This document shows, piece after piece, positions 21,468-30,952 of a stretch of 64,000 nt of DNA; the first letter of the stretch is position 1, and every line of letters begins with the position of its first letter. Made by a program: the position numbers and the translations under genes. The stretch covers positions 186,001-250,000 of the forward strand of contig LR877149.1 in assembly GCA_903995115.1 (NCBI GenBank), given 5' to 3'. Origin of the DNA: Angomonas deanei. Its lineage: Eukaryota > Euglenozoa > Kinetoplastea > Trypanosomatida > Trypanosomatidae. Below the pieces are notes generated by a model. It saw only the letters and a list, made by a program, of their open reading frames with translations. It searched no databases and was not told where the DNA came from.

Positions 21468-22589
21468 ATGTCTGAAGAATCCACCTCTATCGTTTGCGAT
21501 AACGGCTCTGGTATGGTGAAGGCCGGTTTCTGCGGTGACGATGCACCCCGACACGTCTTCCCTTCCATCATTGGCCGTGCCAAGAACGCCCGTATCATGG
21601 ACCCCAACGACAAGGTGTACGTAGGCGACGAGGCCCAGTCCAAGCGTGGTGTGCTTTCCATCAAGTACCCCATTGAACACGGTATTGTGAACAACTGGGA
21701 TGACATGGAGCGCATCTGGCACCACACCTTCTACAACGAACTTCGTGTCCAGCCCGAGGAGCACAACGTGCTGCTCACCGAGGCCCCCATGAACCCCAAG
21801 GCCAACCGTGAGAAGATGACCCAGATCATGTTCGAGACCTTCGGCGTCCCTGCCATGTACATTGGTATTCAGGCCGTGCTCTCCCTCTACTCCTCTGGTC
21901 GTGTCACCGGTATCGTGCTCGATGCTGGTGATGGTGTCAGCCACACGGTCCCCATTTACGAGGGTTACTCTCTCCCCCACGCCGTGAAGCGTATTGATAT
22001 GGCTGGTCGCGACCTTACCGAGTACCTCATGAAGATCCTCATGGAAACCGGCAAGACCTTCACCACCACCGCCGAGAAGGAAATCGTCCGCACGATCAAG
22101 GAGCAGCTCTGCTACGTCGCCCTGGACTACGAAGAGGAGATGACCAACAGCACCAAGGCCTCCAACGACGAGCCCTTCGAGCTTCCCGATGGTAGCATCA
22201 TCAACGTCGGCAACCAGCGCTTCCGCTGCCCCGAGGCCCTCTTCAAGCCCCAGCTCCTCGGCCTCAACGAGGCGGCCGGCTTCCCCGAGTTGGTGTACCA
22301 GTCCATCAACAAGTGCGATATCGATGTTCGTCGTGACCTCTACGGCAACATTGTGCTGTCCGGTGGCTCCACCATGTTCAAGAACCTCCCGGAGCGTCTC
22401 GGCAAGGAGCTCAGCAACCTCGCCCCGTCCTCCGTGAAGCCCAAGGTGGTCGCTCCCCCCGAACGCAAGTACAGTGTGTGGATCGGCGGTTCCATCCTGT
22501 CCTCCCTCACCACCTTCCAGACCATGTGGATCAAGAAGAGCGAGTACGATGAGTCCGGCCCCAGCATCATCCACAGCAAGTGCTTCTAA
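21468..22589 (+). CDS. actin
   Basis: This is a full-length conventional actin of 373 residues. The nucleotide-binding loops are [20 protein letters not shown] and [18 protein letters not shown]. The DNase loop region, the [22 protein letters not shown] core and the C-terminus [11 protein letters not shown] are all intact. It polymerises into filaments that serve endocytosis and vesicle movement. Strumpellin, at 49.6-53.2 kb, belongs to the WASH complex that nucleates branched actin on endosomes. Codon bias is stronger toward C-ending codons than in the neighbours, as expected for a highly expressed gene. A single copy is seen in this window. Confidence 0.97.
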   Translation: MSEESTSIVCDNGSGMVKAGFCGDDAPRHVFPSIIGRAKNARIMDPNDKVYVGDEAQSKRGVLSIKYPIEHGIVNNWDDMERIWHHTFYNELRVQPEEHNVLLTEAPMNPKANREKMTQIMFETFGVPAMYIGIQAVLSLYSSGRVTGIVLDAGDGVSHTVPIYEGYSLPHAVKRIDMAGRDLTEYLMKILMETGKTFTTTAEKEIVRTIKEQLCYVALDYEEEMTNSTKASNDEPFELPDGSIINVGNQRFRCPEALFKPQLLGLNEAAGFPELVYQSINKCDIDVRRDLYGNIVLSGGSTMFKNLPERLGKELSNLAPSSVKPKVVAPPERKYSVWIGGSILSSLTTFQTMWIKKSEYDESGPSIIHSKCF

Positions 22590-23293
22590 GCATTTCAAGA
22601 CACCACACTCTACTTACTTTTTATGTGTCGTTCTGTGTGTCGGTGAGTTTTTTTTTTGTTGGATGTTTTCTATATCAATAAAAAAAAAAAAAAAAAAAGA
22701 ATCTAGTGTTCTAGCCGTGTTGTGTTCTTTTTCCCTTCATTGTTTTTCCATATTTTTGTTTTCAGCACCGTTAAAAAAAAAAAAAAAAATAATAATGAGC
22801 TTCCTTTTAGCAGCAACGTATAGGAGACTGAAAGTGAAGCCGTGAGAGACGGACTTTTCGCCGTTATCCGCATAGAACTGAACAACTTTTTTCCTTTTTT
22901 TGAAAGTATGTGTTATAAAAAAAAATATTGACAAGGCAATATTTTCTTCAAGCATTATTTTCTTGTTTTCTTTTCACGAAGGAGACAAACAAACAAAAAA
23001 AAGAGAATGAAAGTAAAGAAATAAATAACAATGAAAAAAGCTAAGAATGAAAAATAAACTCCTTCACCGAAAGAAAACTATTTTCATGTATTTAACGTAG
23101 TTTTCAAAGTGAAAAAGCAAAAAATAAAAATAAAATATAGGTGATGTGTTTACAAGTATGGCTAGAATCCTTTTCATTTTTCTGTTGTGTGTGGGTACCG
23201 CAAGTGAAGCAGAAGTGTTCTCTACACGACAATAAAAATGTCATTTTTCTCTCCTTTTTTTAAAAGCAAACAGTAAGAGTTCACGACGACCAC
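22590..23293. other. A/T-rich intergenic spacer after actin
   Basis: This 704-base spacer has alternating long T and A runs (for example A runs at 22679-22698 and 22772-22788). A less T-rich island at about 22795-22885 contains box-like CTGA and GTGAGAG elements (see findings). A T/C tract at about 23242-23261 followed by AG at 23265-23266 is a likely acceptor for the next gene. Confidence 0.5.
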
Positions 23294-24616
23294 ATGCCCT
23301 TCTCTCATTCCTTGTATAGACAGGTGTGCAAAATCGCCAAAGTTGCCTCGGTGAAGATCACCGATCCGAATCACTTGGCCTACAGCCTCTTCGCGACCAA
23401 GGTGGGCATGCCAGAGTTGGTCAACGCGGGTTACGGCAATAGCGTACAGGCGGTGATACGCTCCTGTTTCGAGCGGCCCTTGCTGCCAGGGGAGACGGTA
23501 GGCAGTCGCACCACTGCCGCCTTCTGGGCGATCAAGCGGTTGAACAAGACGGCAGTGGCGGACTACCTGAAGGGCGTCGAGCTCATTCGTGATCAGTGTG
23601 AGTACCCCGCTGGTGTGGAGACCGGCAACACGAACTGGGTCAAGCTCGTCAAGCGGGAGGATGCAGCGACAGAAGGGGAGGGGGACGACGATGACACACA
23701 GAGGGATCTCTACATTGGGGATGCCGCCCTGTTCGTGGAGCCGACAAACGGTGGCAAGGTGCGGAAACTGTACCGGCACTGCGTGGTGAAGTACTCCGGC
23801 AACAATGACTTCCCATACCACTGGATGCTACCACCGGAGCCCATGTACGTCCACTCCGACAACAAGGTGGTCTCCCCCTTCCCTCTGATGACGGATGCGA
23901 TAGTGGGGATGGTCTCCACGTGTCGCCGACTCAAGCTCGAGCAGGAGAGGGAGGCGGCGATGAGCAAGCTGACCGCGCAGGGAAAGAAGGCGCAGCTTCC
24001 TCCAATCGACCGAAGCGCACTGCGAGTGGCCTTTCCCAAAACAAAAGAAGACCTTATCGCCCTTCGGGAAGAGATACCCGTGCGCAACACGCAGCGAACC
24101 GACTTTCTAGAAGTGGAGATTTGCTCTCAGTACGTCTGCTCCAATCCCAACGCCTCGGAGAATCCCGAAGACGGGGAACCAAAGTACATCTTTTTGTACT
24201 ACATCTTTATCCGCAATCGACTTCCCTACAATCGCCAAAAGTGGCACGCCCACCTCATGTCGCATCATCTCGTGCTGTTTGATGTGGACCAAAAGAGCAC
24301 CATAGAGTTTGCCGGTATCGGCGTGGCGGGGAACACCGTGGCCCTCGGCCCCGGGGAGTCTCACGTCGGCCACTCTGGCACCAGCCTGTGCAGCAAGGAG
24401 GGCATTCTCCGCGGGACGATACAGGTAAACATCCACAACGAGACTGGGGAGATGCGGGTGCTGGATATTGTCGTCCCACCGGTGCGCCTGTCCACCTCGG
24501 TGGAGGCGGGTGACCCCGTCCCAGACAACCTCCGTAAGGCGGCGAACACGTTTGTGGAGCGTCGGTCCGAAAAGAAGTCGGTTGGAGAGGATTGGATGTC
24601 CAAGGACGACGACTGA
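23294..24616 (+). CDS. ApaG-domain protein with LYR-like N-terminus
   Basis: The 440-residue protein has a C-terminal ApaG (DUF525) domain at about 268-385. Its hallmarks include the strand pair around YIFLYYIFIRNR, the W and H of KWHAHLMSHHLVLFD, the Gly-rich GIGVAGNTVALGPGESH, and GTSLCSKEGILRGTIQV. ApaG folds are fibronectin-like and occur in bacterial ApaG, POLDIP2 and Fbx3, where they act as binding modules. The N-terminus SLYRQVCKIAK resembles the LYR motif of small mitochondrial adaptor proteins and is basic, so mitochondrial import is plausible but unproven. The middle (about 105-190) could be a YccV-like or other beta domain as in POLDIP2; I cannot confirm it. An acidic patch GEGDDDD lies near 137. 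Possible jobs are mitochondrial ribosome or polymerase accessory factor. Confidence 0.7.
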   Translation: MPFSHSLYRQVCKIAKVASVKITDPNHLAYSLFATKVGMPELVNAGYGNSVQAVIRSCFERPLLPGETVGSRTTAAFWAIKRLNKTAVADYLKGVELIRDQCEYPAGVETGNTNWVKLVKREDAATEGEGDDDDTQRDLYIGDAALFVEPTNGGKVRKLYRHCVVKYSGNNDFPYHWMLPPEPMYVHSDNKVVSPFPLMTDAIVGMVSTCRRLKLEQEREAAMSKLTAQGKKAQLPPIDRSALRVAFPKTKEDLIALREEIPVRNTQRTDFLEVEICSQYVCSNPNASENPEDGEPKYIFLYYIFIRNRLPYNRQKWHAHLMSHHLVLFDVDQKSTIEFAGIGVAGNTVALGPGESHVGHSGTSLCSKEGILRGTIQVNIHNETGEMRVLDIVVPPVRLSTSVEAGDPVPDNLRKAANTFVERRSEKKSVGEDWMSKDDD

Positions 24617-24760
24617 AAGGAGTTTGTGCCGCTGGGAAAACGTATTTTAGACGGCTATTACTTCATGAATGATTACAGAACCATTTATAAATTCGTCTAG
24701 TTTTTTTTTTGTTTTTTGTTTATCTGTGCGTGAAATTTGTATTCTCATCTTGAACACGTT

Positions 24761-24789
24761 TCTTTCTCTTCTTAACTCCCTTTCCCAAG
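24761..24789 (+). promoter_or_regulatory. polypyrimidine tract and splice acceptor AG
   Basis: A C/T tract with a single AA interruption runs into AG at 24788-24789, 33 bases before the ATG at 24822. It supports that start over the upstream in-frame ATG at 24669, whose product begins with translated leader. Confidence 0.5.
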
Positions 24790-24821
24790 AAAAAGGTATA
24801 TACCGTTATTCCTTCAGCCAG

Positions 24822-25304
24822 ATGGAGCCACAAGAGGGAACGGCGATTGAGCAGTACCTCAACCAGCTCATCAACCTGCTGCTCGTCTCACAGGTGGTGA
24901 TATCGGACAAGCAGGGAAACACCGTGCTCGCCTGCTTCGGGTCCTCGGAAAAGTCCTGCATCACACTGCCCGACCGCAAAGGGCCGCATGCCGGCGAGAA
25001 GACACTCGACAAACCAGACGACAACGCCGATACGGCGGACATGATGGAGTCGAATGTGGTGCTGAGCGGCTCCCGCAGTTTCCAGGTGATGGATCAGCTG
25101 CGCATCCCGACCCCGCGCTACATCCTGTCGCAGTACCACGACGCGGTGGTGGTGCAGACGTTAGACCAACACTGTCTGCTGACGCTCATCGGCCACCGCT
25201 CGGAGGGGCACTTTGCCGGCGGCCTCCTCGCGCTCCTGCCGCAGATCCGTGCCACCCCGGCCTACCAGGAGATTATCCACAAGGTTAGCGAGTGTTTTCT
25301 GTGA
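24822..25304 (+). CDS. roadblock/LC7-fold protein, LAMTOR3 (MP1)-like
   Basis: The 160-residue protein has the alpha-beta-beta-alpha-beta-beta-beta-alpha order of roadblock proteins: helix EQYLNQLINLLLV, strands QVVISDKQGNTVLACFG, middle helix and FQVMDQLRIPTPRYILSQY, strands AVVVQTLDQHCLLTLIGH, and the last helix. The two-strand start VVISDKQGN and the last strand pair resemble LAMTOR3/MP1, a Ragulator subunit on lysosomes that recruits Rag GTPases and TORC1. A polar insert at about 46-75 is longer than in human LAMTOR3. Dynein light-chain roadblock or MglB-like proteins are alternatives. It is the last plus-strand gene before the strand switch. Confidence 0.55.
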   Translation: MEPQEGTAIEQYLNQLINLLLVSQVVISDKQGNTVLACFGSSEKSCITLPDRKGPHAGEKTLDKPDDNADTADMMESNVVLSGSRSFQVMDQLRIPTPRYILSQYHDAVVVQTLDQHCLLTLIGHRSEGHFAGGLLALLPQIRATPAYQEIIHKVSECFL

Positions 25305-25652
25305 GACCCCATTTGACTTTTAACGTGCTGTAGACTAATGGTTCTTTTTTTTATAGAGGCGCGCTTTTGTTGTCGAGTGGTGGTTTTCACGTGTGGGCGC
25401 GAAAAATAATTTTCCTTTCTCTTCCTTTTCTTATGAGCGGGGTTGGCTGAGGATCCCTCCTCCCCTAACCATCCGCCGAGGGGTATGCGGGGCCCTAGTC
25501 CGCCCCATAGGGCGGGGTATGGGGGATCGGCTTAATGGTCGGCCTCCTTAATAAGAGGAGGGAGGAGGGGCGGTGCCTCAGAACGGAGGGGAAACAAACG
25601 CACGCTCAAGCGACGGCGCAAGAAAATAACCACCTGAGCTATTTGTGAGGAT
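25305..25652. other. convergent strand-switch region
   Basis: The two gene arrays meet tail to tail here. In kinetoplastids such regions are where RNA polymerase II transcription of opposing units terminates, often marked by base J and variant histones; whether that holds here is inferred. The left part is ordinary T-rich spacer. The right part is a GC-rich structured block described separately. No tRNA, a common resident of such sites, is evident. Confidence 0.75.
25447..25581. other. GC-rich nested inverted-repeat element (possible structured RNA)
   Basis: Nested complementary arms can fold the 135 bases into one long imperfect hairpin: CTGAGG 25447-25452 with CCTCAG 25576-25581; CCCTCCTCCC 25455-25464 with GGGAGGAGGG 25560-25569; ACCAT 25468-25472 with ATGGT 25535-25539; GCCGA 25475-25479 with TCGGC 25527-25531. 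An apical stem pairs CCGCCC 25500-25505 with GGGCGG 25510-25515 around a CATA loop. The order is perfectly nested. Composition is strongly GC, unlike every other spacer in the window. It could be a non-coding RNA gene, a terminator-like structure or a fragment of a dispersed repeat. I do not recognise a known RNA family, and the strand is undetermined. Confidence 0.5.
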
Positions 25653-26141
25653 TTACTGTTTCTTGTATTTCTGTAACAGCTCCATCGGCACGTGGCAGTA
25701 GCTGTGGTCCTCGGGGCACCGGCTGAGGCGGTTCTGGTGCTCCTCGTCGCTGGGGACGTAGTTGGTGAGCGGCAACACTTCCAGCGCAATCCTGTCCGCG
25801 TCCTCGCGACTGGCAATGAACGCTTTCGCCCGCTTCAGGTGCTCCTCGTTGGTGCTGTAGACGCCGGTGCGGTACTTCAGCCCAACGTCCCGCCCTTGCT
25901 GGTTCACACTGTAGGGATCGATGATTTCGAACAAGTGGGTGAGAAGCTGCTCGACGGAAGTGACGGAGGGGTCGAAGCGGACACGCACACACTCCGCATA
26001 ACCGTCGTAGGGCGTTTTTGTATTATCGGTAGTGCCGTTGGCCCTGCCCGCCTCGGTCCACGTCACGCCTGGCAGATGCTTGACGAACTCCTGCACCCCC
26101 CACAGACACCCACCAGCGAGGTATATTTCTTCGGTAGACAT
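25653..26141 (-). CDS. MSRA: peptide methionine sulfoxide reductase A
   Basis: The 162-residue protein repairs oxidised methionine (the S-sulfoxide) in proteins using thioredoxin-type reductants. The catalytic motif is GGCLWGVQEF near residue 10, with Leu where most family members have Phe. The substrate pocket and core motifs GYAECVRVRFDPSVTSVEQLL and YSVNQQGRDVGLKYRTGVY are intact. A candidate resolving Cys lies in SYCHVP near the C-terminus, and another Cys sits seven residues earlier. The ATG at 26141 places the active site where cytosolic MsrA proteins have it. In-frame upstream ATGs at 26210 and 26189 would add a hydrophobic then basic extension that might be a targeting sequence. Confidence 0.9.
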   Translation of the reverse strand: MSTEEIYLAGGCLWGVQEFVKHLPGVTWTEAGRANGTTDNTKTPYDGYAECVRVRFDPSVTSVEQLLTHLFEIIDPYSVNQQGRDVGLKYRTGVYSTNEEHLKRAKAFIASREDADRIALEVLPLTNYVPSDEEHQNRLSRCPEDHSYCHVPMELLQKYKKQ

Positions 26142-26546
26142 CAAGATGTGTTTCCTAGCGAGAGGTGGAGAGAGAGAATGATCGTTCATAAAACTAAAGA
26201 AGTATAACAACTACACATGCAGCCCACACACACACTTAGGGAGAGGGAACACTTGGGGGTATAGGTGGATACAGAAACACGAAATGTACATCGATTTATT
26301 TTGTATATATATATATTATATTTTAACCTTTGCGTGAAGTATAATTTTTGTTTTTTTTGTTTTACAAAAGTAATGGAGTAGGGGAAAAATTGAAACCAAC
26401 ATCACGATATAAACATTCAGCTACTGCAAAATACATCTAAAAAAAGGCAAAGACATGCTGTTCTTTGCCTTATCGCGCAGCGATATACGTATTTATACCG
26501 GTTTTACAAAGCAAACAAAAGCACGAAAAAAAAAAAAAAAAGTCAC
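26142..26546. other. intergenic spacer
   Basis: This 405-base AT-rich spacer lies between MsrA and the BAR-like gene and includes a (TA)n stretch near 26304-26320 and an A run at 26527-26541 (T on the coding strand). No gene is seen. Confidence 0.55.
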
Positions 26547-27575
26547 CTAAACGACAGCAAACGAACGCGACGAAAAAAAAAAAAGTTCCGGCAATTCTAC
26601 CAAAAAAAGATGTTTACTTGGCATCTTTTGTAAAAAAGCGGACAGCGGCTTGGCCGGCTCCTCCTCCTTGGGGTAGGAACTGCTAATATCGGTGGTGCTC
26701 TTCTTCTTGGTCGACGCCACGCTGTTCTTCTTGCTGCTGTTAGCGGGGTTCAGCGGGTTGGCGGCGGAGTTGTCGGTCGTGGAGGAGAAGGCAGGCTTCG
26801 CTGGGGGCTGGTTGGGGTAGTCAGTCGTGGGGTTGAGGCGGGCACGGCGGGTGGTGGACTCCTTGACGGCACGCTCCTTCAGCTTCTCCATCTCGGTCGA
26901 GCGAGAGTTGGTCTTGCGGATGTCGGTGCGATAACCGTTGAGGGTCGTCTCCAAGTAGCCGCAGAGAACGGCGGTGGTGTGGATGTAGTTGTTCATGGAG
27001 GTGTGAAGGGTGTTGTTAATGCGGCCCTTCAGGTCGTCGGCATCCTTGGTGAACTTGTCGCGCGCATCCTCGTAGTCGGCCTTGGCGGTATCGCGCTTCT
27101 CCGTGTTCTTCTTGTAGTCGCTATCGCCGGAGAGGGGCTTGTTCTTCTTAGCGTAGCTCTTCTCCATGTTCTCGCACTTGGCGCGGAGGGAGTCGTACTT
27201 CTTCTTCTTGTCGCTGAGCGCCTTGGAGGCCTTCTTCAGCGCGTCGAGGTCGGCCTTGGGGCCGTCAAAGACGGAGATGGTACCCTCGTGCAGCTCCGAG
27301 TTGAAGGTGAGGAAGGGACCGGATTCCTTGATCTCCCTCATACCGTCGCGGAACTCCAGAATGGGGTCCTTATTGGGGTCGGCGGAGGACTGCGCCATGT
27401 TGGCGTAGGTCTGACCGGAGTGGTCGAGGGCCGTGAGAAGCTCCTGGAACGCCTTTTGCGTCTTGGTGATGTTGTTCGTGAAAGCCTTGTAGGCGTTGTT
27501 CACCTGGTTCATGTAGGCGGCGGACTTCTCCGTCTCAAAGTCGACGGTGGTATCGGAACTCTTGCAGCAAGACAT
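26547..27575 (-). CDS. BAR-domain-like protein with Cys-rich N-terminus
   Basis: The 342-residue product begins MSCCK, a plausible palmitoylation site. Residues about 20-235 are almost all helical and follow the BAR pattern: an amphipathic first helix with SGQTYANMAQ, the charged KKKKYDSLRAKCENMEKSY helix and a final long helix with a YIHTTAVLCGYLETTLNGY stretch. BAR dimers sense and bend membranes in endocytosis and tubulation. The tail (240-320) is Ser/Pro/Asn-rich and disordered. The last ~25 residues of this frame read through a T-rich tract (LFLVELPELFFFSS...), which looks like spacer. A frame one base away near the CCCC at about 26672-26675 would instead end ...AVRFFTKDAK with a stop at 26614-26616. 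The true C-terminus is therefore uncertain. Confidence 0.65.
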   Translation of the reverse strand: MSCCKSSDTTVDFETEKSAAYMNQVNNAYKAFTNNITKTQKAFQELLTALDHSGQTYANMAQSSADPNKDPILEFRDGMREIKESGPFLTFNSELHEGTISVFDGPKADLDALKKASKALSDKKKKYDSLRAKCENMEKSYAKKNKPLSGDSDYKKNTEKRDTAKADYEDARDKFTKDADDLKGRINNTLHTSMNNYIHTTAVLCGYLETTLNGYRTDIRKTNSRSTEMEKLKERAVKESTTRRARLNPTTDYPNQPPAKPAFSSTTDNSAANPLNPANSSKKNSVASTKKKSTTDISSSYPKEEEPAKPLSAFLQKMPSKHLFLVELPELFFFSSRSFAVV

Positions 27576-27875
27576 TTTTTAGGCTTTGATTTGCTTTTTT
27601 TGAGGAGTGTCGGAATGTAAAATAAATGCTATTTACAGTGAAAAAACTACAGGAAGAGAGAGAGGAGGGGATGGGATGGTTTTGCTCAAACCTAAAAACA
27701 ATTTAAATATTTCGCGCATTTATCAAACACAAAAACAAACAAACACCAATAGGAATGATGCAAACAGAATCGCAATATACAATGTATTCATTTATCTGTA
27801 ATAATATATATAATCTAGAGAGAGCATACAATTTTTTAAGTTTTTTTTTTTGTTGTTGTTTTGTGTGCAAGGCTA

Positions 27876-30634
27876 TTACTCCTTCTCACTCTGCTTCAGG
27901 CACTGCTCCTTGCTGTACATTTTGTGGTTTACCTTCACATGCGTGTAGGAGGCGGTCTTCTCGTTGAGCTGCGCAGCGGTTCTCTTGCCAGCGGTGTTCA
28001 CACTGCCGCGGCGAGGTCGTGTGTGGGGAGCGGTCGGCCGGAGATGATCGCCAACGTACTTCCACAGCGCGGCGTCTTTCGGGGCCAACTCCAGTGCAAT
28101 ACCCGCCACCTCCGTGAAGCTCATCTCTCCGCCGGCCACAATCCGTGCGATCAGTTCTTCCTGCCGCTCCTTGGGCATGCTGACAGGGTGCGCCGCGGCA
28201 TCGGGGCAGGAGCTGATCCGACTGAGTCATGAGCTCTCGCTGCTCCGCTAGTGCCATCGCCTCCTGCTCATCGGCCGGTGCATCAAACTCCACCGTCGCC
28301 GTGACGTCGTGCATGCAACGGAGGATTTGGGTCCAAATGGCGTAGTTGGTGGGACAGATTTGGGCCGCATGGGCGAAGCAGTCTTTCGCCTCGAACGGAC
28401 GCTTACCGTACAGTACAGAGTACGTCACCACCGCCTCCTTTTCTTCCTCTGCCGCCTGCGCCGCACTCTCCGTGGCACGCAGAGACTTGCTGGCCTCCTG
28501 CAGGGTAGACAGATAACCGGCTGCGAAACTGTTCCGACGATTCTTCACCACCGTGGAGCCGCGGCGCTTCTTGACTTTAGACTTGCTATCCTCCTTTCCG
28601 CTATCATTGAGGGAGGCTTTACTCTGGTCCACCTCCATGGGCTTCTCCTCCGTCTCCATGGCCAGCTTGGCCGCCGCCGCCGCCTCCTTCACCTTCTTCT
28701 GCTCCTCCAGCATCGCGCACCCCAGTCCCATCCACCCATAAAAGAACACGGGGTCTATCCGGAGAATGTGAATGTAGCAGTCAATGTTCGTGATGGTCAT
28801 TGGCCGACGGGTGCGCTCCTTGAGAATCACCACCTTCTCCCCCGGCTGCAGCAGCAGCGCCAACCCCTCCCAGGCACTCTTCTGATCATTGTCAATGGAC
28901 AGCGCCTTGATGAGCACTTCCTTCATCCCCATCAGCGCCGTCTGCGGTACGACCGGCTGATCGCTGGACGACCCGAGTGGGGTTTCATCCAAGGTGTAGG
29001 TGACCTGCACCACATGAGGGGGCAGCAGCTGCGCCTCGGAGAGGGCCTCCGCCAGTAGGACCCAATTAAACGAACTGGTAGAGTTCATTTCAATCAATCC
29101 TATAGCGTGGGTCACCTCGGGGTACGGCGCGAGGTCCTCGACCAATTTGGGGGCTTGTCGGAGAGCCTCCTCCCGCGCTTTCCGCCGGTTTCGACGCTCC
29201 TCATGTGACTTCTCAATATTGTTAATCTCACTCTGCATCATCTCCAGCACCGCCTTCCGCTCATCATTGTAGAATAACTGAGTGGCACGGCCGGTCTTCT
29301 TCTCCTCCATCCCTGCCCTGGGGGTGCGTGGGACTTGCGAGGTATCGAGGAACAGACTAGTGGAACCCTCCAGTGTGGCTTTTCGACGGCGTGGGGTGAG
29401 ACTGCCGCGGGGCGTCACGTTGCCCCTCGGGGTGACATTCCCCCTCGGTGTGGTTGCTCCGCGTGGGGTCTGGTTTCCTCCGCGCGGTGTACCAGGTCCA
29501 GCGCCATGGGCGAAGCTGGTCGAGTTGGACCGCGGCCGGCGTCGTGGCGTCTTGGACGCCGACATGTCCACCGTCCGACTCACCTCGCTCGTTGTCTCCG
29601 CGAAAGGGTTCAAGTCACCTGGGTTGAGGGGCTTCGGGAGACTCAAGGTGGGTTGGACTTCCTGGAAGTCGCTAGTGTTCTCCTTCAGACTGCCCGCCAG
29701 GGGCGTCAACACGGTGGACTCCTGCTTCGACGACATGGAGGAGTTCTGCTGTGGGGAGATGGATCTGCTAGCAGGGGTCCTCGGTGGCAGTGGCAGCCTG
29801 CCCACTCGAGGACGATAGCCCGTTTGGGCAGACTGTGCCCGTCGATTCGCATTGCCAGGTCTCTTTTTATAAATGATTCGTGTGGTGGGGACACTCTCCT
29901 CCCGCTCCTTCGAGCTGGACGCGACGGTCTTGTTCTCGTCGTCTTGCGTGTCCTCATCTTTTGGCGGGGAGGCGTCTAAGGTACCGGTGGAGTGGCGCTG
30001 TTTTTTCGGAAAGGCAGACGGCTCCTCCTCCTCGTCGGAAGTGTGGATGGTCAGCGGTCCCTCTTTTGTGGCTGGGGAGGAAAGTACCGGCCGCGTAAAG
30101 GATGACAGGGACGTCACCCCATTGTTCGTTGGGAGCGTCATTTGATAATAGGAGGGAAGACGGTTTCGGCGGCGAACCGGCTCCGGGTACTTATCTACGA
30201 GGGACGTGGTCTCCCGTCCTGTGGCGCTCTTCGTGGGACTCACCGTGTTGCTCTCCTCCGTTCCCATAGGACAAGGGGGAGGAGGCGACCTCGCGCGTGG
30301 TGGAGGGCCGTACTGGTTCTTCTACCATGGAAGACTGCATCGACCCCTGATACTTGGCTCTCGTCGTGTACGACCCCGGGTGCACCGTGGTCTCGCGTGG
30401 TTTTTCGGAGCGCAGTCGGGCCGCCTCCGCCCGCTCCTTTTGTTTTTCGGAAAGTAGAATCGTCTGGCGCACTGGCTCACTCTCCAGCTGTTCCATGACG
30501 GCCGCACTAGACTTTAGCACTTTTAGTTTCTCTTTTGACGACAAGGACGATTTGGTGGTAAACTCATAGACAATCTCATCAAAGGAGGGCGCCGCGTTGC
30601 CGCCTCTCGACGACTCTCCAAGGGAACGACTCAT
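27876..30634 (-). CDS. TPRG-repeat / TPR-like protein, with two +1 frame breaks
   Basis: Three overlapping frames in the same direction form one gene of about 918 residues. The N-terminal piece starts at ATG 30634 (SFDEIVYEFTTKSSLSSKEK, then a basic helical region). The middle piece runs from about 30275 to 28205. The C-terminal piece ends at 27876. Past each break the earlier frame turns into Arg/Gly/His-rich off-frame sequence while the next frame resumes ordinary coding. Breaks lie beside G runs 30275-30279 and 28203-28206 (C runs on the coding strand). The middle part holds a Thr-Pro-Arg-Gly repeat, a helical linker, and TPR-like pairs (EVLIKALSIDNDQKSAWEGLA; ILRIDPVFFYGWMGLGCAML; AKDCFAHAAQICPTNYAIW). 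Repeated TP sites suggest proline-directed phosphorylation, possibly a cytoskeletal scaffold. The family is not recognised. Confidence 0.65.
29386..29500 (-). repeat. Thr-Pro-Arg-Gly coding repeat
   Basis: About six degenerate copies of a five- or six-residue unit of the form (N/G)(V/T/Q)TPRG are encoded in tandem, for example NVTPRGNVTPRGSLTPRR. The DNA copies have diverged at third positions, so the repeat is not a very recent expansion. Basic Ser/Thr-Pro repeats of this kind are often microtubule-binding and kinase-regulated; that is only a suggestion here. Confidence 0.7.
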
Positions 30635-30952
30635 AAGGTGTCCTTCTTTTCTGTAGATCAGCTGTCAATAAAAAAAAAAGGGGGGGGAGAAGTGTGCGTT
30701 TTATGGTGAGGCGGGCAACGGCGAATACGTTAAGCAAAAAAATAACAAACAACAACAAGTGCAACAAAACGTATTGAGGGAACGTCGATAATTTAATGTA
30801 TTGATATTTTGATGTTGGGATTAATGGAAAGTATATATTGTATTTAATTTTGTTTTATAAGTAATATTAGAACTTCCATTATAATTCGTTTTCAGCATTA
30901 ATATATATAAAAGCGCATGCCAGTTTTTTTTTTTTTCGTTAATCGTATTGTT
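30635..30952. other. intergenic spacer
   Basis: This 318-base spacer includes an A run followed by a G run at 30669-30687 and a T run at 30924-30936. It contains the 5' leader of the TPRG gene and the 3' UTR of the kinase-like gene. Nothing else is seen. Confidence 0.5.

Noticed and set aside
21417-22598. A 393-residue open frame antisense to actin
   Set aside because: It is a shadow of actin's biased codons; the product is Gly/Val/Leu/His-rich with no recognisable fold.
25430-25640. A tRNA gene in the strand switch
   Set aside because: A box-A-like sequence occurs, but there is no GGTTCGANTC box B, and the pairing pattern is one long hairpin and not a cloverleaf.
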